Positions 1-8,257 are shown, numbered from the stretch's first letter. The stretch: DNA of 64,000 nucleotides from Cohnella candidum (GCF_003713065.1 NZ_CP033433.1:62001-126000), one strand, 5' to 3'. The notes: generated by a model not told the origin, from the letters alone. Translations and numbers: made by a program.

Positions 1-1
1 A

Positions 2-115
2 CTCAAGAAAGGTTTCCGCGGCCGTTTCGGCATGTACGTACCGCCGCTGCTCGAAGAGCTGGGCCTTGCGGAGGTCGAGCACAACCCTAGAAACAACCGC
101 ATGCGGGCGAAATAA
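2..115 (+). CDS. 3' end of an unidentified CDS
   Basis: The window starts inside an open frame that ends at TAA 113-115. The 37 visible residues include the stretch GMYVPPLLEELGLAEVEHN and a basic tail ending RMRAK. I do not recognise a family from so short a C-terminus. The frame is supported only by lack of stops and by codon use resembling its neighbours. The next gene starts 27 bases later on the same strand, so the two may be co-transcribed. Confidence 0.45.
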   Translation, partial: LKKGFRGRFGMYVPPLLEELGLAEVEHNPRNNRMRAK

Positions 116-142
116 GGGAGTTTCGGAGAAGGAGCTTTCGGA

Positions 143-1126
143 ATGAGATTCGGCATTATCGGAACCAATTGGATCGCGGATCGTTTTCTGGCGGCGGCTC
201 GGGAAGTCCAAGGCTTCGAGCTGACGGCGGTTTATTCTCGGACCGAGGAGAAGGCCAAGGAGTTCGCGGCCAAGTATGGCGCGGCTCATACGTTTACGGA
301 TATCGGGCAGATGGCGGACAGCGGCCTCATCGACGCGGTGTATATCGCCAGCCCGAACTTCCTACACGCAGAGCAGTCCATTCTCTGCATGGATCACGGA
401 ATCCACGTGCTCTGCGAAAAGCCGGCCGCGTCGAACGCCCGGGAATTCCGGTCGATGGCGAAAGCGGCGAAACGGAACGGAGTCGTGTTCATGGAAGCCA
501 TGAAGTCGACGCTGCTTCCGAACTTCCAAGCGATACAAGAAAACCTGCCGAAACTGGGGAAGGTGCGCCGGTATTTGGCCAGCTACTGCCAATACTCGTC
601 GCGCTACGACGCGTACAAGCGGGGAGAGCTGCCGAATGCGTTCAATCCCTCGCTGTCGAACGGGTCCTTGATGGATTTGGGCGTGTACGGGATCTACCCG
701 CTCGTCGTCCTGTTCGGAAAGCCGGACGCGATCAAAGCGAGTGGAGTGTTGCTGGAATCCGGCGCCGACGGCGAAGGCAGCATCCTGCTGCAGTACCCGG
801 ACATGGACGCCGTCATTATGTATTCCAAAATCACCGACTCCTCGCTTCCCTCGGAGATTCAAGGAGAGAACGGCTGCATGGCGATCCACGGGATCAGCCA
901 GCCGCACAAGGTGGAGATCCGCTACCGGGACGGAAGTACGGAAGACCTGACGAAGCCTCAGAGCGAGCATACGATGGCTTACGAAATCCGTGAGTTTGTC
1001 GGTTTGATCGAAGCGGGGCTTTCGGAATCGCCGACAAACACCCATGAAAGATCGCTTCTGACACTGGAAATCATGGACGAAGCGAGAAGGCAGATCGGGC
1101 TCGTATTCCCGGCGGACCAACAATAG
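143..1126 (+). CDS. Gfo/Idh/MocA family NAD(P)-dependent oxidoreductase
   Basis: A 327-residue protein of the size usual for the Gfo/Idh/MocA family, cytosolic dehydrogenases of sugars, inositols or related polyols. The N-terminus FGIIGTNWIADRFLAAA is the Rossmann nucleotide-binding loop. The family motif EKP follows at about residues 92-94 (HVLCEKPAA). The C-terminal half is the alpha/beta substrate domain. The start ATG follows GAGAAGGAG with normal spacing. A strong terminator follows directly. The substrate cannot be inferred from sequence or context. Confidence 0.9.
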   Translation: MRFGIIGTNWIADRFLAAAREVQGFELTAVYSRTEEKAKEFAAKYGAAHTFTDIGQMADSGLIDAVYIASPNFLHAEQSILCMDHGIHVLCEKPAASNAREFRSMAKAAKRNGVVFMEAMKSTLLPNFQAIQENLPKLGKVRRYLASYCQYSSRYDAYKRGELPNAFNPSLSNGSLMDLGVYGIYPLVVLFGKPDAIKASGVLLESGADGEGSILLQYPDMDAVIMYSKITDSSLPSEIQGENGCMAIHGISQPHKVEIRYRDGSTEDLTKPQSEHTMAYEIREFVGLIEAGLSESPTNTHERSLLTLEIMDEARRQIGLVFPADQQ

Positions 1127-1133
1127 CAACAGT

Positions 1134-1164
1134 AAAGGCGTCGCGATAGCGGCGCCTTTTTTTT
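1134..1164 (+). terminator. Rho-independent terminator
   Basis: An 11-base stem (1134-1144 with 1149-1159, one wobble pair) closes a GATA tetraloop and runs into a tract of eight T. It lies just after the oxidoreductase stop codon. Confidence 0.88.
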
Positions 1165-1182
1165 AGGTAAAAGCACTCGCGA

Positions 1183-1371
1183 AGTTATTGCTTTTCGGCA
1201 CTAAAATGGATCTCTGGATCGGCTGGACCGCAGAGTTATTGCTTTTGGACACTAAAAGCTTGCTTTTACCTGCGCATCCACGGTGAAACAGGCGATTTAG
1301 CGTCGAAAAGCAATAAAACGACCTTGCTTTCGCGATCGAATCCGAAGTTAGTGCCCAAAAGCAATAAAACG
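1183..1371. repeat. Intergenic 51-bp-phased repeat array A
   Basis: The gap 1165-1490 has no convincing gene. It holds two direct copies of AGTTATTGCTTTTNGRCACT (starting 1183 and 1234, exactly 51 bp apart). Two copies of the reverse-oriented phrase AAAAGCAATAAAACG follow; their CAATAAAAC cores begin at 1311 and 1362, again 51 bp apart. The sequence between copies is not conserved. I see nothing recognisable in 1372-1470 apart from the leader of the next gene. Confidence 0.75.
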
Positions 1372-1490
1372 GGGCGCGGCGACGGTGGAGCGATCGCAGT
1401 TGCGGTTGGCGGTGTCCGATCCGGGCGCCTTTTAACTTTCCAACAAAAGGGGGAATAATACCTATTGCCTAATCGAAAGGAGCCGTGACC

Positions 1491-2297
1491 ATGAAGCTGA
1501 CGCCCGAGCAAGTCATCACGCTGCACGGATTCAACAACCTGACGAAGACCTTGAGTTTTAACATGTACGATATTTGCTATACGAAAACCGAGGAAGAGCG
1601 GGACGCCTATCTCGAGTACATCGACGAGCAGTACAATTCCGACAGGCTCAAAAACATCCTGAAGGACGTCGCCGACATCATCGGAGCCCATACGCTGAAC
1701 ATCGCCCAGCAGGACTACGTCCCCCAAGGGGCCAGCGTCACGATGCTCGTGTCCGAGGGGCCGATCGTCGAGGTTCCGACCGAGCATTACGACGAATCGC
1801 CGGGCCCGCTGCCGGAGTCGGTCGTCATTCAACTGGACAAAAGCCACGTCACCGTCCATACCTACCCGGAATACCACCCGAACGGCGGCATCAGTACCTT
1901 CCGCGCGGACATCGACGTCTCAACCTGCGGAGAAATCTCGCCGCTCAAGGCGCTCAACTATTTAATCCACTCGTTCGACACCGACATCATGACGATCGAC
2001 TACCGGGTGCGCGGCTTCACGCGGGCGGCGGACGGCCACAAGCTGTACATCGACCACGAGATCAGCTCGATCCAGAATTACATCCCCGACGAAGTGATCG
2101 AGATGTATGATATGATCGACGTGAACGTGTACCAGGAAAATATCTTCCACACCAAGTGCAAGCTCCGGAATTTCGATCTGAACAACTACCTGTTCGGCTA
2201 CACGAAGGATAAGCTGGAACCGGGCGAAGAGAAGGAGATCACGGAAAGCTTGAAGAAGGAGATGGACGAGATTTTCTACGGGAAAAACATCACGTAA
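1491..2297 (+). CDS. speD: S-adenosylmethionine decarboxylase proenzyme (E. coli type)
   Basis: A 268-residue protein matching the long, E. coli-type SpeD rather than the short Bacillus type. It makes decarboxylated SAM, the aminopropyl donor for spermidine. Family blocks are clear: [20 protein letters not shown] near residue 11, [22 protein letters not shown], and the self-cleavage site LDKSH. There Ser118 would become the pyruvoyl cofactor after autoprocessing. The downstream [15 protein letters not shown] block holds the conserved Cys. The ATG at 1491 is preferred over GTG 1485 because AGGAG at 1478-1482 is then 8 bases away. The thioesterase gene follows after 15 bases. Confidence 0.95.
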   Translation: MKLTPEQVITLHGFNNLTKTLSFNMYDICYTKTEEERDAYLEYIDEQYNSDRLKNILKDVADIIGAHTLNIAQQDYVPQGASVTMLVSEGPIVEVPTEHYDESPGPLPESVVIQLDKSHVTVHTYPEYHPNGGISTFRADIDVSTCGEISPLKALNYLIHSFDTDIMTIDYRVRGFTRAADGHKLYIDHEISSIQNYIPDEVIEMYDMIDVNVYQENIFHTKCKLRNFDLNNYLFGYTKDKLEPGEEKEITESLKKEMDEIFYGKNIT

Positions 2298-2312
2298 GAG
2301 AGGGGCGCGCCG

Positions 2313-2780
2313 TTGAGGCCGATTTCGTATGTGCAGCCGGATCCCGAAGCTTGGCTGGGGAAATTCCGTTTTTCGATCCCGATCAAACCCCGTTATTTCG
2401 AGACGGACATGTTCGGACACGTGAATAATATCAGTTATTTCATTTATTTCGAGCAAGGGCGCGTGGAATATTTGGAGTCGCTTGGTTTGGGGGAGCGGCT
2501 GTTCAACGATCGGAACGCTTCCGTCGTCGCCGATTTGGAATGCCAGTATCTCGCGCAGGTATTCAAAAAAGACAAGCTCAGCCTGAAAGTTCGCGTGGCG
2601 AAGCTGGGGCGTTCGTCGTTCGATTTGGAGTACGCGCTGGTTGACGCCGAGACCGGGCGCTTGAAGGCGACCGGCCGGGGCGCGATGGTGTATATCGACA
2701 AGCAAAGCGGCAAAAGCGAACCGCTGCCGGACGACGTGAAGCGGAAAATCGCGGCTTTCGAGGAAACGGAGATGGCGTAA
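2313..2780 (+). CDS. Acyl-CoA thioesterase, YbgC/FadM hotdog family
   Basis: A 155-residue single hotdog-fold protein predicted to hydrolyse acyl-CoA thioesters in the cytosol. The signature ETDMFGHVNNISYFIYFEQG (about residues 30-49) contains the catalytic Asp followed by GHVNN and the long helix typical of 4-hydroxybenzoyl-CoA thioesterase-like enzymes. It appears to start at TTG 2313 behind GAGAGGGG. It is 15 bases downstream of speD and probably shares its transcript. Its natural acyl chain is unknown. Confidence 0.88.
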   Translation: MRPISYVQPDPEAWLGKFRFSIPIKPRYFETDMFGHVNNISYFIYFEQGRVEYLESLGLGERLFNDRNASVVADLECQYLAQVFKKDKLSLKVRVAKLGRSSFDLEYALVDAETGRLKATGRGAMVYIDKQSGKSEPLPDDVKRKIAAFEETEMA

Positions 2781-2786
2781 AAAAGG

Positions 2787-3413
2787 TCAGTTCGACGCTG
2801 CGGTTTCCTCCGAGGGCGCGGCCTTCCGCTCGATGAGCCAGACGACGCCCCAGAACGCGACGACGCCGAGCGTGGCGATAATCGCCGTTCCCCCGGCATG
2901 GATGATGGCGATCACCGCGAAAGCCGTAGCGAGCAGGAAATGGATTTTTCGCAGATGCTTGTTTCTCACCCGGCGGATGAGAAATCCGTATACGCCAAGC
3001 GACAGCAGCAGCGCGAGCCCGGCGATGCCCGTGTACGTTTCCCGCTTGATCGCAGCTTGGGTTAAGAAGTAAAAGCCGTGTACGGCGATCAAAATGAGAG
3101 CGGCGTAACCGAGCCACTGATGCAGTTTATCGAACCAGCGGACCAGGAAGCGGACGAAAGGGGAGGGCGATCTTCTGCTACGCTTCAGGCGCAGCCAGGC
3201 ATAGCTGGCGGCGGCTCCATAGACGGCCAGCGTGCCCAGCAGCTTGAAGGTTTCTTCGGCTCCGTGGTCTTCGCCCCGTTGCATCGGCGGGACCCCGCCG
3301 TTCATGGGCGGTCTGCCGTGGTCGGCGACGCCTATCAGCGAGTAGATGAGCAGGCCCAGGCTGGCTAAGGCCACGAGAATGGCGGGAATGTAGGCGGTGC
3401 GGTTGGATTTCAT
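2787..3413 (-). CDS. Ferric-reductase-like haem b membrane protein without reductase domain
   Basis: A 208-residue membrane protein with about six hydrophobic segments. Two histidine pairs, each spaced HX13H (LHQWLGYAALILIAVHGFY and IHFLLATAFAVIAIIHAGG), sit in adjacent helices. This is the bis-haem layout of the ferric-reductase-like transmembrane domain. No FAD or NAD(P)H domain follows, so a partner must supply electrons if it is a reductase. The segment after the first helix is polar and His/Met-containing (DHGRPPMNGGVPPMQRGEDH). Its 3' end converges on the thioesterase gene with a 6-base gap. The start follows AAAGGACG. Confidence 0.65.
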   Translation of the reverse strand: MKSNRTAYIPAILVALASLGLLIYSLIGVADHGRPPMNGGVPPMQRGEDHGAEETFKLLGTLAVYGAAASYAWLRLKRSRRSPSPFVRFLVRWFDKLHQWLGYAALILIAVHGFYFLTQAAIKRETYTGIAGLALLLSLGVYGFLIRRVRNKHLRKIHFLLATAFAVIAIIHAGGTAIIATLGVVAFWGVVWLIERKAAPSEETAASN

Positions 3414-3474
3414 CGTAGGTTCGTCCTTTCGGGATTCGGTACGATGATCTTACCCGAAGGTTCTTAAAATTATA

Positions 3475-3512
3475 TGAAAAAAGCGCCCTTGTCTTTTCGG
3501 ACGAGGGCGCTT
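3475..3512 (-). terminator. Terminator of the EamA gene
   Basis: On the minus strand the stem AAGCGCCCTCGTCC pairs with GACAAGGGCGCTT across a GAAAA loop and is followed by a T tract. It lies between the stop of the exporter gene and the start of the haem-protein gene. Confidence 0.8.
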
Positions 3513-3529
3513 CCGTTTCAATTGCAGGA

Positions 3530-4448
3530 TTATCCGGCTTTGCGAGACAGTGGTACCCCGCTTGCCGGACGAACGGACGGCTTCGGTTTGCGGTTGACCA
3601 GATAGATGCTGACGGCGATCAGTACGAGGCCGAGTACGAGAAACGCAGAGAAGGCTTCGTGCAAAAACAGCGTTCCCGAAAATACGGAGATGAGAGGGAC
3701 CAGAAACGTATACGACGCGATTTTGCTGGCGTCGCCCGCGTTGACGAGCGTAAAGTAAACGACCCAGGAAGCCGAAATGCCGAGCACGATGCCGAACGAC
3801 AAGCCTGTCCACAAATGGGCGTTCCAAACGATGGCCGACCAGGATTCCGAGACGGATCCCGCGGCGGTCAGGCAAATGCCGCCGATGATGCATTGAAAGG
3901 CGACGAGCCAGATCGCGTCGACTCTGCCGCTGATCTTCTTGACGTATACCGTTCCGATCGCCCAACTGATCGCCGTGAGGATGCCGATCACGATGCCCGG
4001 AAGCGCGACGTGGCCGGACAAGCCGCCCGCACTGACCGCCAACACTCCGCCGACGCCGAGGATGAGACCGAATATTTTCAGCCCGTTCATCGATTCCCCG
4101 AGCCACATCCACGCCATGATGCCGACGAGCACGGGCTGCAGATAGACGATGACCGAGAAGAGGCCGGACGGCACGTACATCAGTCCGACCGTTTGAAGGC
4201 CGTAGAAGAGAGAAACGTTAAAGACGGAAGAGATCACATAGATCGGCCAATTCCGTTTCCACTGGATCTCTTTCCTATTAGATACGTATAGAACCGCCAG
4301 CAGCAAACCTCCGAGCAGCGTGCGCAGGGCGGCGAACAACAGCGGAGGGGTGTAGTCCAGCGATTTTGTAAATCGGCCAGGATACACCCCACACGACGAC
4401 GAGAAACGCGATCAGCAAGACGGTTGCTTTTCGCGAGAGTGGATTCAT
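3530..4448 (-). pseudogene. EamA/DMT family exporter, frameshifted near its N-terminus
   Basis: The uninterrupted frame 4387-3530 gives 285 residues of a ten-helix EamA (drug/metabolite transporter) protein but lacks the first helix. That helix is encoded in another frame from ATG 4448 (behind AAGGAG): MNPLSRKATVLLIAFLVVVW, then GVSWPIYKI. The two frames join near 4358-4364, where the DNA reads ATCGCTGGAC. The expected family sequence (PIYKI-A-LDYTPPLLFAALR) needs two more bases, as if GCGC had lost GC. With that repair the protein is about 306 residues, normal for the family. It is either a recent pseudogene or a sequence error. The transported compound is unknown. Confidence 0.75.
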
Positions 4449-4579
4449 GAGGCAGGATCTCCTTATCTATGATGGATAGATGAACATTCGCAAGGAATAA
4501 TCCTACGCCTCTTCGTCCCGATTCGCAATTTAGATTTTTTCCGTGTTTGGAAGGCGTTGGCACCGCGGGGCGCGCCGGC

Positions 4580-5434
4580 TCATTTCCCTTTGCGGGTCAA
4601 CTCGGCGAGTCGGTCCCATTGCTCGCCGGTCACCTCGAGCAGGTCGTTGAACTGGCCGGCTCCGCGCAGCCATTCGCCGCCGTCGATCGTGACGACTTCC
4701 CCGTTCATGTAGGAGGCGTAATCGGACACGAGGAACGCCGCCAGATGGGCGAGCTCTTCCGGGCTGCCCACCCGTCCGAGCGGAACGCGATCCACCATTT
4801 TTTGCTCCAGCTCCGGAGTCGGAGACAGCCGGGACCACGCGCCCTCCGTTGGGAACGGGCCTGGCGCGATGGCGACCTGCCGGATGCCGTAGCGGGCCCA
4901 TTCCACCGCGAGGGACCGGGTTAACGCGAGCACGCCGGCTTTGGCGGCCGCCGATGGCACGACGAAGCCGGATCCGGAGGAGGCGTATGTCGTCACGATA
5001 TTGAGCATCGTGCCGGCGTGCCCGGCTTCGATCCATCGCTTGCCGACCTCCAGCGTGGCGTAAAACGTGCCGTGAAGCACGATGTTCAGCACGGCGTCGA
5101 CCGCCCGCGGCGACAACCGTTCCGTCGGGCTGATGAAATTGCCTGCGGCGTTGTTCACGAGCACGTCGATTTTCCCGTAATGCCGCTCCACCGCTTCCAC
5201 CAGCTCTTGGACTTGCGCAGCATCGCGGACGTCGCAGCTTTTGAAATAAACCTCTTTCCCGTCGGTGCCCATTTCCCCGGCAGTCTGCTTCAACACTTCT
5301 TCCCGCCGGCCTGCGATCGCAAGCTTAGCCCCGAGCTCGAGAAACGCCTCGCCCATGGCCCGGCCGAGTCCGGTACCTCCGCCGGTTATCAGAATCACTT
5401 TGTCCTTCAGCAAATCCTTCGCGAATGGCCCCAT
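4580..5434 (-). CDS. SDR-family 2,4-dienoyl-CoA reductase-like enzyme
   Basis: A 284-residue short-chain dehydrogenase/reductase. The N-terminal TGGGTGLGRAMGEAF motif binds NADP(H), followed by NNAAGNF. The active site is not the ordinary YxxxK. Tyr lies upstream in TTYASSGSG and Lys lies in PSAAAKAGV. That arrangement, together with the C-terminal block GQFNDLLEVTGEQWD, matches the mitochondrial/peroxisomal 2,4-dienoyl-CoA reductase branch. A role in beta-oxidation of unsaturated fatty acids is therefore the best inference. It stands alone on the minus strand with GGAG-type sequence upstream of ATG 5434. Confidence 0.85.
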   Translation of the reverse strand: MGPFAKDLLKDKVILITGGGTGLGRAMGEAFLELGAKLAIAGRREEVLKQTAGEMGTDGKEVYFKSCDVRDAAQVQELVEAVERHYGKIDVLVNNAAGNFISPTERLSPRAVDAVLNIVLHGTFYATLEVGKRWIEAGHAGTMLNIVTTYASSGSGFVVPSAAAKAGVLALTRSLAVEWARYGIRQVAIAPGPFPTEGAWSRLSPTPELEQKMVDRVPLGRVGSPEELAHLAAFLVSDYASYMNGEVVTIDGGEWLRGAGQFNDLLEVTGEQWDRLAELTRKGK

Positions 5435-5577
5435 GCGAGATCCAGCTCCTTTGGAGGGAGGGAATGGAAAGGCTAACCTGCTCCCGTTATGATTTGATCA
5501 TATAATTCGATCGTACTTTCAGAAACCCTTCAGTTTGCCCTCATTTCTATTTAAGCTTCGTTTGCCACAATGAGGCC

Positions 5578-6465
5578 ATGACAAAGAGATGGGAGAAATG
5601 GCTGTACATGAAGAAAATAACGTACGTCAAATTCATATTGGATTTGGCAATGGCGATTACGTTCGTGCTTTTATTCAACGACCGGGTGCTCGGAGGACTC
5701 ACGTTTCACGAGATAGCGGGTCTTGGCATCGGGATCGCGTTCATCACTCACGTATTGCTGAACGTCAATTGGGTCAAGAGAGTGACGATGAAGCTGTTCG
5801 ACCGCAAGCTGCCGGGCAAAACCCGATTCGGCTACCTGCTGAACCTCCTGCTCCTCGTGACCATGACGTTCATTATCGTCAGCGGGATTCTCATTTCGAG
5901 AGTCGTGTTCCCGAACCTGAACGCCGGCAACGAAATGTGGTTCAAACCTACGCATATCGGGGTTTCGTTCATCGTGCTCATTCTGGTCGGCATTCACGTG
6001 GGCTTGCATTGGCATTGGGTCATGGGCGTGGTGAAGAGGGATTTCAAAAAAACGTCCCCTCCTGTGGTCGGCGTGGTCCTCAAGCTGGTGGCGGCGGCAA
6101 TCTTGCTGTTCGGCGGGTACCAGATGTACACGCAAAATTTCCCGCAGCGCGTGAGCTCGGCGGCTTCCTCTCTGTTCAACGCAGGATCCGTTCAAGGGAT
6201 GGAAGGCGGCAAATTCCGCATGGGGGATGGAGCCGGTTTCCAAAAAGGGAGCGGGACCGGCGAACGGCCAACCCCTCCTCAGGGCGGCTTCGAGGGCAAG
6301 AGAGGTGGTTTCGAAGGCAGGAGAGAAGGCGGTCCCGGCGGCGAGAGTCCGGTGAACGTACTGCTCACCTATTTTGGAATCATGGGCGTATTCGTCGTCA
6401 TCACGTACTACTTAGACAAGCTCGGGATGCGCAAAAAACGCAAGAATGAAGCCACGGCATCCTGA
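5578..6465 (+). CDS. DUF4405-type haem b membrane protein
   Basis: A 295-residue membrane protein with four N-terminal hydrophobic helices. Two carry HX13H pairs (FHEIAGLGIGIAFITHVLL and THIGVSFIVLILVGIHVGL), the haem-binding layout of cytochrome b561/DUF4405 proteins. The region from about residue 205 to 260 is a Gly/Arg-rich linker (GGFEGKRGGFEGRREGG) before a last helix. ATG 5578 has only GAGG 5 bases upstream. ATG 5608 (MKKITYVKF), 30 bases in and behind GGGAG, is the alternative and looks more like a family start. A terminator follows. Confidence 0.72.
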   Translation: MTKRWEKWLYMKKITYVKFILDLAMAITFVLLFNDRVLGGLTFHEIAGLGIGIAFITHVLLNVNWVKRVTMKLFDRKLPGKTRFGYLLNLLLLVTMTFIIVSGILISRVVFPNLNAGNEMWFKPTHIGVSFIVLILVGIHVGLHWHWVMGVVKRDFKKTSPPVVGVVLKLVAAAILLFGGYQMYTQNFPQRVSSAASSLFNAGSVQGMEGGKFRMGDGAGFQKGSGTGERPTPPQGGFEGKRGGFEGRREGGPGGESPVNVLLTYFGIMGVFVVITYYLDKLGMRKKRKNEATAS

Positions 6466-6473
6466 CGCTGACA

Positions 6474-6507
6474 AGAGCGCGAACCTTATCGGTTCGCGCT
6501 CTTTTTT
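6474..6507 (+). terminator. Rho-independent terminator
   Basis: AGAGCGCGAACC pairs perfectly with GGTTCGCGCTCT across TTATC and is followed by six T. It ends the DUF4405 gene. Confidence 0.92.
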
Positions 6508-6539
6508 GTGTGCGGAAAACACCTCGTTCTCCGCTTATG

Positions 6540-6730
6540 GTGCAAAAACTGCGTATGTACATCTATTTTTAGACGAATTCATGGATCCGAAGTGAAAAGG
6601 TGCACTCGTGCAGGAATTTCGTATCGTAAGGGCTCATATGTCGTTTTTACCGAGAAATAAATGTATTTTTGCATGTTTGGGGATCTGGCCCTGGGAGAAC
6701 CTCGAAATAGATGCACTTTTGCATCCATTT
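6540..6730. repeat. Intergenic phased repeat array B
   Basis: Between the terminator and the TetR-type promoter no gene is visible. The stretch carries related short phrases: GAAAWARATGYAYTTTTGCAT begins at 6654 and 6704 (50 bp apart). A looser copy, GAAAAGGTGCACTCGTGCAGG, begins at 6594. The second full copy contains GATGCA-CTTT-TGCATC, a perfect hairpin. TGCAAAAACTGCG at 6541 may be a further remnant. Confidence 0.6.
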
Positions 6731-6773
6731 TGAGATTGAGGCAAAGCCGCTCAAAGAATATGTACTTTCCGTG

Positions 6774-6803
6774 TTGACAAAAACTAATTACATTAGTTAT
6801 TAT
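6774..6803 (+). promoter_or_regulatory. Sigma-A-type promoter of the TetR operon
   Basis: TTGACA at 6774-6779 and TATTAT at 6798-6803 are separated by 18 bp (TATAAA at 6801 is an alternative -10). Both elements are overlapped by the palindromes described separately, implying repression by steric block. Confidence 0.72.
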
Positions 6804-6822
6804 AAAACTAACGATATTAGTT
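6782..6822. promoter_or_regulatory. Two palindromic operators, probably for the operon's own TetR protein
   Basis: A perfect 17-bp palindrome AACTAAT-TAC-ATTAGTT (6782-6798) lies between -35 and -10. A one-mismatch copy AACTAAC-GAT-ATTAGTT (6806-6822) lies just after the -10. Their centres are 24 bp apart. The size and placement fit TetR-family dimers. The regulator encoded three genes downstream (8258-8833) is the obvious candidate (inference). Confidence 0.75.
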
Positions 6823-6838
6823 ATGAAGGAGATTCAAC

Positions 6839-6925
6839 ATGTCATTCATTTTGTTTCTCGTTTTATTCATAGGTTTGTGCGGTTGGCTGGACGCTTCGGT
6901 TACGTCTTCGAAGGAGGGGGTTTGA
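6839..6925 (+). CDS. 28-residue hydrophobic small protein
   Basis: A short reading frame with a good ribosome binding site (GAAGGAGATTCAAC then ATG). It encodes an N-terminal hydrophobic helix, MSFILFLVLFIGLCGWLDAS, and a short polar tail ending in KEGV. Its TGA directly abuts the ATG of the next gene, and that gene's AAGGAGGGGG site lies inside it. This suggests translational coupling. It may be a single-pass membrane peptide or a leader. No homologue is known to me, so a function is not assigned. Confidence 0.55.
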   Translation: MSFILFLVLFIGLCGWLDASVTSSKEGV

Positions 6926-7498
6926 ATGTTCGCGGGACATTTCGGAGTCGCCGCCGCCGTGCGCGCGAAAAGCCCCAACGTCCCTCTCTGGGCGCTGATG
7001 GCGGCTACGCAGCTGCTCGACATTTTGTTCGTGCCTCTGATGCTGACGGATGTCGAAACGATCGATTCGAGCGGCGGAACCCACTACGGCGAGGCCGTCA
7101 TCCATGCGGACTACACGCATTCGCTGGTCGGCATGCTGCTGATCTCGGTCCTTGCGGGATGGGCGGCCGCCAAGGCATGGGGAAGGCGCGGGGGCGTGAC
7201 CGTCGGGGCGGTCGTCGCCAGCCATTGGGTGCTCGACTTGGTCGTTCACCGGACGGATATGCCGATTTTGCCGGGCAATGCCGGCGATTTGCCGCTGCTC
7301 GGTTTCGGTTTGTGGAAATATCCCGGATGGAGCGCGGCGGCAGAGATAGCGCTGGTTGCGGTCGGATGCCTCATGTACGCGATGTCGCTCAGAAGAAGAA
7401 GCGCACATTCGATGCGCAAAGGCCGGGCGTGGACGGCAGGTCTGGCGATGGGCCTTCTGCTGTGCCTCTCGTTCGTCACCGACTTTCTTGGTATATAA
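6926..7498 (+). CDS. YdjM/DUF457-like membrane-bound metal-dependent hydrolase
   Basis: A 190-residue membrane protein with about five hydrophobic segments. Histidines sit at places typical of the YdjM family: FAGHFGVAAAV at the start, DYTHSLVG near residue 65 and ASHWVLDLVVHRTD near residue 95. The family is annotated as inner-membrane metal-dependent hydrolases, but the reaction is not established. It is the second ORF of the TetR-controlled operon, with an excellent AAGGAGG site. Confidence 0.75.
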   Translation: MFAGHFGVAAAVRAKSPNVPLWALMAATQLLDILFVPLMLTDVETIDSSGGTHYGEAVIHADYTHSLVGMLLISVLAGWAAAKAWGRRGGVTVGAVVASHWVLDLVVHRTDMPILPGNAGDLPLLGFGLWKYPGWSAAAEIALVAVGCLMYAMSLRRRSAHSMRKGRAWTAGLAMGLLLCLSFVTDFLGI

Positions 7499-7524
7499 TC
7501 ATAAAACAGAGGAGAGAACCCGAG

Positions 7525-8238
7525 ATGAAAATGACTCGAATGGGTACGGTCTATCAACTGGCGTTTCTGCCGAGGGTGTTTCCGGTCAATTGCTACTTCG
7601 TGGAGGAAGACGACGGTCTCACGCTGATTGACGCAGCTCTTCCCAACAGCGCCGTCGCGATCTTGGAGGCGGCGCGCAAAATCGGCAAACCGATCGTGCG
7701 GATCCTATTGACCCACGGACACGGAGATCACGTAGGGGCGTTGGATGCGCTGAAAGGCGCCCTTCCGAACGTGCCCGTTCAAATCTCGCGCCGGGACGCC
7801 CGGCTGCTGGCCGGAGACCGGGGGCTCGAGCCCGGGGAGCCCGAGATGCCGATCCGCGGCGGGGTGCCGAAAAACATCCGTACCCGCCCGGACGTCTTGC
7901 TGGAGGACGGCGACCGCGTCGGTTCTCTGCTCGCGGTGGCCGCGCCGGGCCATACGCCCGGCTCCATGGCTTTTTACGATACGAGGAACGGAGCGCTCAT
8001 CGCCGGTGACGCCCTCCAGACGCGCGGCGGCGTGGCCGTTTCCGGTCAATTCAAGCCGTGGTTTCCGTTTCCCGCTTTCGCGACGTGGAACAAGCAAGCG
8101 TCTCTGGAGAGCGTTAGGAGATTAAGGGCGCTCAACCCCAGCCTGCTCGCAGTCGGTCATGGGACCATGATCGAGAAGCCGGCGGCGGCTTTGGACCAAG
8201 CCATCGAAGAAGCGGCACGCAGCTTAGCCAAATCATAA
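7525..8238 (+). CDS. MBL-fold metallo-hydrolase
   Basis: A 237-residue metallo-beta-lactamase-fold protein. The metal motif THGHGDHVGALDAL (HxHxDH) is followed by AAPGHTPGSMAFYD and LIAGDAL, giving the further His and Asp ligands. A last His lies in AVGHGTMIEKP. There is no signal peptide, so it is cytosolic. The start ATG 7525 has GAGGAG about 10 bases upstream. Longer in-frame extension upstream would run through the preceding gene and the promoter and is not credible. It lies between the membrane hydrolase and the TetR regulator. The substrate is unknown; detoxification of a small thioester or lactone is possible. Confidence 0.85.
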   Translation: MKMTRMGTVYQLAFLPRVFPVNCYFVEEDDGLTLIDAALPNSAVAILEAARKIGKPIVRILLTHGHGDHVGALDALKGALPNVPVQISRRDARLLAGDRGLEPGEPEMPIRGGVPKNIRTRPDVLLEDGDRVGSLLAVAAPGHTPGSMAFYDTRNGALIAGDALQTRGGVAVSGQFKPWFPFPAFATWNKQASLESVRRLRALNPSLLAVGHGTMIEKPAAALDQAIEEAARSLAKS

Positions 8239-8257
8239 GATCGGGAGGAATCGGGGC

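Noticed and set aside
6823-8238. A 471-codon open frame covering operator, two genes and the MBL gene
   Set aside because: Only the last 237 codons (from ATG 7525, with its own ribosome site) encode the MBL protein. The upstream part is an off-frame reading of the small peptide and the membrane hydrolase.
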